Below, one piece after another: positions 6,397-9,665 of a stretch of DNA of 9,665 nt. The position numbers and the translations under genes are program-made. Position 1 is the first letter of the stretch, and each line of letters begins with the position of its first letter. The notes under the pieces are model-generated. The model was not told the DNA's origin. It saw only the letters and a list, made by a program, of their open reading frames with translations, and did not search any database. The stretch comes from Candidatus Iainarchaeum sp. (GTDB taxonomy: Archaea > Iainarchaeota > Iainarchaeia > Iainarchaeales > GCA-2688035), in NCBI GenBank assembly GCA_017608725.1, contig JAFCFG010000022.1, positions 1 through 9,665 on the forward strand. Direction: 5' to 3'.

Positions 6397-6475
6397 ATGG
6401 TAATTTAAATTGAAGGAACCTTGTTGAAAAAATGCTGCAGATGGCCTTGAATGGTAATTGAAATTGCAAGGAACC
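6371..6475 (+). repeat. tandem duplication of the nadA 3' end
   Basis: Bases 6371-6420 (50 nt) recur at 6424-6475 (52 nt) with a 53-bp period. Both begin TTGAAAAAATGCTGCAGAT and both contain AATGGTAATT and AAGGAACC. Copy 1 ends nadA with ...E-K-M-L-Q-I-T-stop; copy 2 in the matching frame would read V-E-K-M-L-Q-M-A-L-N-G-N-stop. The differences are a few substitutions and small indels, so the event is not very recent or one copy has drifted. Confidence 0.75.
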
Positions 6476-6480
6476 CAACA

Positions 6481-6508
6481 GGGGCTATCCTTGGCCTATA
6501 TAGCCTAA
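6481..6508. terminator. possible weak hairpin between convergent nadA and small membrane gene
   Basis: GGCTAT (6483-6488) can pair with ATAGCC (6500-6505) around an 11-base loop. It lies between the converging genes, but no T run follows, so this is only a weak candidate. Confidence 0.25.
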
Positions 6509-6781
6509 TTACTGGTAGAAGCAGAAGAAGACGTGGTTTTGGTCTCTGTCAAAGCCAACTGTTGTAAAATACTCTTTCTCCCCCAGCTGGCTTGCTTGAA
6601 CCAGGCTGTATCCCTCCAGTTGCTGGCAGTTCTCTGGTGAAATAAGAATGGCTTGCGCATCCTGCTTAATTCCAAGGGCATTGATTTCAACATTCAGGCT
6701 ACGCTGCTCTATTGCAATCATCATTGTCCAGCCCACAAGGAGCATTATAAGCAATCCAAGGATAATATCGCTTACCTGCAT
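6509..6781 (-). CDS. small single-pass membrane protein, unknown function
   Basis: A 90-residue protein with one N-terminal hydrophobic helix (about residues 6-25) and a soluble, weakly charged domain of about 65 residues ending in Q-N-H-V-F-F-C-F-Y-Q. There is no signal-peptidase or prepilin-type cleavage motif that I can see, so it is probably membrane-anchored rather than secreted. The only cysteines are C52 and C87. ATG 6781 lies 30 bp from a TATA-like ATTTAAAT box (about 6807-6814), fitting a leaderless transcript of its own, which supports it being a real gene. It converges with nadA and has no clear functional link to its neighbours. Confidence 0.6.
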   Translation of the reverse strand: MQVSDIILGLLIMLLVGWTMMIAIEQRSLNVEINALGIKQDAQAILISPENCQQLEGYSLVQASQLGEKEYFTTVGFDRDQNHVFFCFYQ

Positions 6782-6960
6782 ATCGTTAGGATTTATGTTC
6801 TTCCAGTATTTAAATGTTTTTTATTAACTTTGCTGCAGAAATTAGCTGCTATGCAGCTAGAGCAGGCCCACCAGCTGATAAGCGAAGCAATTTCGCTTGT
6901 TTGGTTCTGAAAAGGAATTGCCAGGAAGCTAATGCAGGCAATTGTTTTCAAATTTTGAAT
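6782..6960. other. intergenic stretch with three successive perfect inverted repeats
   Basis: Holds the small membrane gene's promoter (TATA-like near 6807-6814), then three 7-bp perfect inverted repeats: TAGCTGC-TAT-GCAGCTA (6843-6859), AAGCGAA-GCAAT-TTCGCTT (6880-6898), and AATTGCC with GGCAATT (6916-6922/6937-6943). A 19-codon plus-strand frame at 6851-6910 begins inside the first palindrome; nothing else supports it. On the minus strand the stretch is the 3' flank of the ACT-domain gene. Confidence 0.55.
6910..6943 (-). terminator. candidate terminator of the ACT-domain gene
   Basis: Inverted repeat AATTGCC / GGCAATT (6916-6922, 6937-6943) with a 14-base loop, starting 18 bp after the ACT-gene stop. 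Read on the minus strand it is followed by CCTTTTC (6915-6909). A moderate stem plus a T4 run makes a plausible terminator. Confidence 0.35.
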
Positions 6961-7593
6961 TCAGAAACGCAGCAATTCCATTGCCTTTGCTGCGTCCTTT
7001 TCCTCTATTATAAACAGGGTGTCTGTCCAGGTTGACATTGTTTCAAGGATGTTGAGCCCGTTTTCTCCGAATAGAGTGTACAAATAGGCTGTTACCCCGG
7101 AGGTTGTTTCAATCTCTTTTGGCGCTGTTATCAGGATTTCAACCAAATTCTTTTTTTCCTCAATTATCCTGGCTTTGAATTTTTTCTCAACCCTGTGGAA
7201 AAACCTTTCATCTGTTATAAGAGTAAAAGTGCCTGCTCCCCGGATTAAGTGGAGCAGGCCCCCTTCCTTTGTTATTGCATCGGCAAGGTCAATCAATGTA
7301 TTGAGGGAAACGCCCCTGCTCAAAATTGCTACGCAGACCCTGTTCTTTATCTCCAGGCTGCTTTTCTTCAGAATTGCTTTTATTTGCTCTTCCCTTGCAG
7401 CTGTTAACTGCTTTTTCCCTGCATATCTCCTGCTTGCAACAAGCACTGCCTCGAAATCCCTTTCCTTGTCCAGCTTGTTTTCCTTGATTATTGCCCTGCT
7501 CAAAGCGCTGTAGTTAACAAGGCCCTTCTTCAGGCAATCCTGGATGCTTGGATGGCTGCCAATGTATTCATCAACCTGCTTTGCAATGCTCAT
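6961..7593 (-). CDS. ACT-domain protein, predicted regulator of amino-acid metabolism (COG2150-like)
   Basis: Archaeal protein with an N-terminal helical, probably DNA-binding region and tandem ACT domains that would bind an amino acid. From the ATG at 7593 (210 aa), residues 14-35 hold H-P-S-I-x-D-C-L-K-K-G-L-V-N-Y-S-A-L-S-R, which I recall as the signature of archaeal ACT proteins annotated as predicted regulators of amino-acid metabolism. The first ACT-like unit spans about 85-137 (V-C-V-A-I-L-S-R-G), the second about 150-208 (V-E-I-L-I-T-A-P, aspartokinase-like). An ATG at 7617 could add eight residues, but it lies inside the TATA-like element and palindrome (7611-7629), whereas 7593 is about 26 bp from that box, where a leaderless message would begin. 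The gene is divergent from the arginine genes, so arginine control, perhaps with autoregulation, is my inference. Confidence 0.8.
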   Translation of the reverse strand: MSIAKQVDEYIGSHPSIQDCLKKGLVNYSALSRAIIKENKLDKERDFEAVLVASRRYAGKKQLTAAREEQIKAILKKSSLEIKNRVCVAILSRGVSLNTLIDLADAITKEGGLLHLIRGAGTFTLITDERFFHRVEKKFKARIIEEKKNLVEILITAPKEIETTSGVTAYLYTLFGENGLNILETMSTWTDTLFIIEEKDAAKAMELLRF

Positions 7594-7602
7594 AAATGAA
7601 CC

Positions 7603-7662
7603 ACAGGGCAAAAACATTATAAATGTTTTATTTGGGACATTTTTTGTCTAATTTTGCCCTGT
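7603..7662. promoter_or_regulatory. nested inverted repeats in the ACT-regulator / arginine-operon control region
   Basis: Inner element: AAAACATTATAAATGTTTT (7611-7629), a perfect palindrome with 8-bp arms centred on the TATA-like box of the ACT gene. Outer element: ACAGGGCAAAA (7603-7613) and its exact complement TTTTGCCCTGT (7652-7662), 49 bp centre to centre. A partial third copy, TTAGGGCA, occurs at about 7683-7690 just after the TATA box of the arginine operon. Spaced, mirrored sites flanking both promoters fit a looping or multi-site repressor, with the adjacent ACT-domain protein as first candidate. Confidence 0.55.
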
Positions 7663-7672
7663 TTGGTACAGA

Positions 7673-7718
7673 AAGCTTTTAAATTAGGGCAGCACTAGAT
7701 TGTTTTTAGTGGATTTGA
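7673..7718 (+). promoter_or_regulatory. promoter of the arginine operon
   Basis: AGCTTTTAAATTA (about 7675-7687) is TATA-like. The usual 25-bp spacing puts the transcript start near 7706, leaving a leader of about 12 nt before ATG 7719 with only a poor ribosome site (GTGGAT). Confidence 0.5.
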
Positions 7719-8168
7719 ATGGGTGAAAAGGGCAATATCAAGAGCATTAGTTCATGGAATGAGCTGGCCATAGTTATTGCCAGGGAAATAATTGAGGATG
7801 CATTTGACAAAAAGCTGAATGAGAATTATTTTCAGGAAAAACCTCTCGGCTTGTTTGTTGAGCGGGATTGGAAGGGCCTTGCAATAGTGAAGGATGTTCA
7901 GGGGCTGCGTTACCTTGACAAGCTTGCTGTGAAAAAGGAGTTTCAGAACAATGGTGTTGCAGGTGATTTGCTGCATGCTGTCTTTGAAAAGCACGGCAAG
8001 GTTTTTTGGAGGGCCTCGCACAAAAACCCTGTAAACTATTGGTACTTTAAGAATTGCACTGGCTGCATTAAGGACAAGCACTGGAATGTTTTCTGGAAAA
8101 ATCTGCAGGGCAAGGAGATTGACAAGGCAGTGTTTTTTGCTTTGAACCGCAAGCCGGATTTTCAATAA
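7719..8168 (+). CDS. stand-alone NAT-domain N-acetylglutamate synthase (candidate)
   Basis: Likely acetylates glutamate with acetyl-CoA, the first step of arginine synthesis. The 149 residues resemble the NAT domain of vertebrate/fungal-type NAGS and NAGK/S proteins rather than classical ArgA. R64-Y-L-D-K-L-A-V71 matches the Y-L-D-K-F-A-V strand, Q76-N-N-G-V-A81 is the acetyl-CoA pyrophosphate loop, and F96-W-R-A-S-x-x-N-P-V-N-x-W-Y-F110 followed by G115-C-I-K-D and W122-N-V-F-W126 is the glutamate-site signature of that family. The amino-acid kinase domain usually fused in front is absent, as is its arginine-binding site, so feedback control would have to be elsewhere, perhaps through the divergent ACT protein. 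argF starts 30 bp after its stop. Activity as NAGS is inferred from domain and operon; acetylation of another amine cannot be excluded. Confidence 0.8.
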   Translation: MGEKGNIKSISSWNELAIVIAREIIEDAFDKKLNENYFQEKPLGLFVERDWKGLAIVKDVQGLRYLDKLAVKKEFQNNGVAGDLLHAVFEKHGKVFWRASHKNPVNYWYFKNCTGCIKDKHWNVFWKNLQGKEIDKAVFFALNRKPDFQ

Positions 8169-8182
8169 TTAATAATAACTTT

Positions 8183-8190
8183 GGGAGGGA
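8183..8190 (+). promoter_or_regulatory. Shine-Dalgarno site that sets the argF start
   Basis: GGGAGGGA ends eight bases before ATG 8199. The upstream in-frame TTG at 8181 overlaps this site and cannot use it, so the ATG is the start. Confidence 0.75.
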
Positions 8191-8198
8191 AATTAAGT

Positions 8199-9095
8199 AT
8201 GAATCTGGTGAAATTAATTGACTGGAGCACTGGCCAAATAAGCGAAGTGATTGATTTGGCCATTGCCGTGAAGGAAAACCCCCAACAGTATAGCAAGTCC
8301 CTTGAGGGAAAAACCCTGGCAATGCTCTTCCAGAAAACCAGCACTAGGACAAGGACAAGCTTTGAAGCAGGCATGACCCAATTAGGGGGGCATGCAATTT
8401 TCTTGGATTGGAGGGCAACGAATTTTACTCTGGGAAAAATCCGGGATGAAGTAAAATGCCTTGCAAGGTATTGTGACATAATCATGGCAAGGGTATTCAA
8501 GCACGAGGATATTGTGGAAATTGCCAATGCAAGCAGCAAGCCAGTGATAAATGCCCTGTGTAATTTGTGGCACCCCTGCCAGATTTTGGGCGATTTGCTT
8601 ACAATAAAGGAGAAGAAAGGCGATTTGAATGAATTAAAGCTTGCTTATGTTGGCGATGGAAACAATGTGTGCAATTCCCTGATTGTTGGATGCAGCAAAG
8701 TGGGAATGAAGGCAGTGGTTGCAACCCCAAAGGACTACAGGCCAAGCCCGGAAGCAGAGGCAGTTGGAAAGCAAACAGGGAATTATGCTTGGACAGAAAA
8801 GCCGGAAGAAGCAGTGAAGGACGCTGACATTGTTTATACCGATACCTGGGTTAGCATGGGCCAGGAGGAAGAGGCAAAGAAAAGGGAGCAAGTTTTTCCA
8901 CCCTATCAGGTAAATGAGAAATTAATGCAGAAGGCAAAGCAGGATGCTTTGTTCATGCATTGCTTGCCTGCTCACAGGGGCAAAGAGGTAACCGACAGGG
9001 TTTTGGACAGCCTGCAATCAATTGTTTTTGACCAGGCAGAGAACAGGATGCATATCCAAAAAGCAATAATGCTTATGCTGGAGAGTGCAAAATGA
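8199..9095 (+). CDS. argF: ornithine carbamoyltransferase
   Basis: Makes citrulline from ornithine and carbamoyl phosphate, the sixth step of arginine synthesis, in the cytoplasm. The 298-residue protein has the carbamoyl-phosphate loop S48-T-R-T-R-T-S-F-E, H125-P-C-Q128 in the first domain, the ornithine-specific D215-x-x-x-S-M-G221 loop, and H254-C-L-P-A258 with R260 in the second domain. The S-M-G loop separates it from aspartate carbamoyltransferase. The start is ATG 8199 with a strong ribosome site; an upstream in-frame TTG (8181) would add six residues but lies on that site. It follows the NAGS candidate by 30 bp, and its TGA overlaps the ATG of the argJ remnant (ATGA at 9092-9095). Length and motifs look complete, so it should be functional. 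Confidence 0.96.
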   Translation: MNLVKLIDWSTGQISEVIDLAIAVKENPQQYSKSLEGKTLAMLFQKTSTRTRTSFEAGMTQLGGHAIFLDWRATNFTLGKIRDEVKCLARYCDIIMARVFKHEDIVEIANASSKPVINALCNLWHPCQILGDLLTIKEKKGDLNELKLAYVGDGNNVCNSLIVGCSKVGMKAVVATPKDYRPSPEAEAVGKQTGNYAWTEKPEEAVKDADIVYTDTWVSMGQEEEAKKREQVFPPYQVNEKLMQKAKQDALFMHCLPAHRGKEVTDRVLDSLQSIVFDQAENRMHIQKAIMLMLESAK

Positions 9096-9259
9096 ACCTA
9101 ATTCAGGGAAGTATCACTGCGGTAAGGGGAATCACTGCATTTGGCAAGAACATAGGCATTAAGCCAGCCAAGCCTGATTTCGCAGTGATTTTTTCGGAAA
9201 AAAAGGCAAGTGCAGCAGCTGTCTACACTAAACAGCGTTTAAAATTGGAAAAAATTTGA
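9092..9259 (+). pseudogene. argJ: argJ remnant: first ~50 codons of glutamate N-acetyltransferase
   Basis: ArgJ moves the acetyl group from N-acetylornithine to glutamate. This frame encodes only 55 residues, against about 390-400 in intact ArgJ. It begins with the ArgJ-like segment I-Q-G-S-I-T-A-V-R-G (4-13), then K27-P-D-F-A-V-I-F-S-E36 and A41-A-A-V-Y-T-K-Q-R49, which matches the family's D-L-A-L-I-x-S-E ... A-A-G-V-F-T-x-N-x. After R49 the match ends and the frame stops at TGA 9257. No other frame resumes ArgJ before argG, so about 340 codons, including the self-cleaving Thr site, are gone. The start still overlaps argF by ATGA, the arrangement of a translationally coupled operon gene. 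Deletion fused the argJ 5' end to the argG leader, or, less likely, the short peptide is now used for something else. A recent origin is suggested by the clean reading frame. Confidence 0.75.
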
Positions 9260-9312
9260 TAAAGAATGCATTTTAAATTGGTTGCACGGTAGAATTAATG
9301 GGGGGATTTGAT
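9260..9312 (+). promoter_or_regulatory. argG upstream region with TATA-like box and ribosome site
   Basis: ATTTTAAATTGG (about 9270-9281) is TATA-like and would start a transcript near 9301. GGGGGGA (9300-9306) lies six bases before ATG 9313. An earlier similar run, TTTAAAATTGG (9239-9249), lies inside the argJ remnant. argG may thus be transcribed separately from argF. Confidence 0.4.
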
Positions 9313-9665
9313 ATGGGGGAAAAATTGGTTTTGGCTTACAGCGGCGGCCTAGACACCTCAGTTATTGTGAAGTGGCTAGCGGAGAAAGGATATGATGTGG
9401 TAGCAGCAACCGTTGATTTAGGCCAGAAAGAGGACTTGAACCTTGAAAAAAAGGCCCTTGACAGTGGGGCAAAGAAATTCGTTTTGAAGGACATGAAGGA
9501 GGAGTTTGTGGAGAACGGCGTTTTCCAGTGCGTTAAGGCAGAGGCAAAGTACGAAGGCAGGTATTTGCTTGGAACATCAATTGCAAGGCCGTTTATAATG
9601 AAGGCATTGGTTGAGGTGGCAGAGCAGGAGGGAACAAACCTGATTGCCCACGGGGCAACGGGAAA
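9313..9665 (+). CDS. argG: argininosuccinate synthase (3' end outside window)
   Basis: ATP-dependent ligase joining citrulline and aspartate to argininosuccinate, the step after ArgF. The visible 117 codons start with L-V-L-A-Y-S-G-G-L-D-T-S (5-16), the ATP pyrophosphatase loop of the N-type superfamily, then A-T-V-D-L-G-Q (32-38), the G-R-Y-L-L-G-T-S-I-A-R-P stretch that helps bind citrulline, and A-H-G-A-T-G-K near the right edge, where the family continues with G-N-D-Q. The start is ATG 9313 with GGGGGGA just upstream; an in-frame ATG at 9298 would add five residues but lacks a ribosome site. The gene continues past the window end. It is in the same direction as the NAGS-argF-argJ' genes, completing citrulline use in one locus. 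Confidence 0.95.
   Translation, partial: MGEKLVLAYSGGLDTSVIVKWLAEKGYDVVAATVDLGQKEDLNLEKKALDSGAKKFVLKDMKEEFVENGVFQCVKAEAKYEGRYLLGTSIARPFIMKALVEVAEQEGTNLIAHGATG

Noticed and set aside
6851..6910. 19-codon frame M-Q-L-E-Q-A-H-Q-L, possible leader peptide
   Set aside because: It begins within a palindrome, has no ribosome site, and no plus-strand gene follows for it to regulate.
6853..6945. tRNA-like folding of the hairpin-rich stretch
   Set aside because: No acceptor stem, no T-loop GTTCGA-type consensus and no anticodon arm in correct order.
7615..7617. ATG 7617 as start of the ACT-domain protein
   Set aside because: It sits inside the TATA-like box and palindrome; ATG 7593 lies at the expected transcript start and begins at the conserved part.
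8181..8183. TTG as argF start
   Set aside because: It overlaps the GGGAGGGA ribosome site that serves ATG 8199, and the ATG gives the normal ArgF N-terminus.
9260..9312. Frameshifted continuation of argJ after the stop
   Set aside because: All three forward frames hit stops within a few codons and none resembles ArgJ downstream sequence.

Overview
The window looks like archaeal chromosome of moderate GC (I estimate low-to-mid 40s percent). Archaeal signs are a branched-polyamine synthase (BpsA), a COG2150-type ACT-domain regulator, AT-rich TATA-like boxes 26-30 bp before several first genes (so probably leaderless transcripts), purine-rich Shine-Dalgarno sites before genes inside operons, and heavy AGA/AGG arginine codon use. 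A DPANN-type lineage (for example Diapherotrites or a relative) is my best guess. That is inference, as no rRNA or other marker gene is present.

Left part (1-2161): the 3' part of an M24 Xaa-Pro peptidase is followed 11 bp later by nadX (aspartate dehydrogenase). These converge on a minus-strand speD/speH-type S-adenosylmethionine decarboxylase. Middle (2162-5376): an unknown polytopic membrane protein on the plus strand, a T-rich non-coding stretch with internal repeats, then bpsA and a ureohydrolase (speB family) on the minus strand. SpeD, the SpeB-like enzyme and BpsA are three parts of the archaeal route arginine -> agmatine -> (aminopropylagmatine) -> spermidine -> branched polyamines. 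No arginine decarboxylase or linear aminopropyltransferase is in the window. speB is divergent from nadA (quinolinate synthase). NadX and NadA together make quinolinate for NAD from aspartate, although they lie about 4.5 kb apart.

Right part (5377-9665): after nadA, whose 3' end is followed by a degenerate 50-bp tandem copy of itself, come a small one-helix membrane protein (minus), a stretch with three perfect inverted repeats, and the ACT-domain regulator (minus). The regulator is divergent from an arginine operon: a stand-alone NAT-domain N-acetylglutamate synthase candidate, argF, a 55-codon remnant of argJ, and argG, which runs off the right edge. The divergent control region between the regulator and the arginine operon holds two nested perfect inverted repeats, one centred on the regulator's TATA box.

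The most notable points are: (1) the ACT-regulator/arginine operon control region; (2) argJ reduced to its first ~50 codons but still overlapping argF by ATGA; (3) a free-standing NAGS NAT domain in an archaeon; (4) a BpsA whose reading frame continues 30 codons upstream of any ordinary start codon, to an ATT behind a G-rich SD-like run; (5) a SpeB-family enzyme with Phe at the usual proton-shuttle His; (6) a 19-bp palindrome over the nadA TATA box. I saw no tRNA, rRNA, CRISPR array, insertion sequence or clear phage gene.
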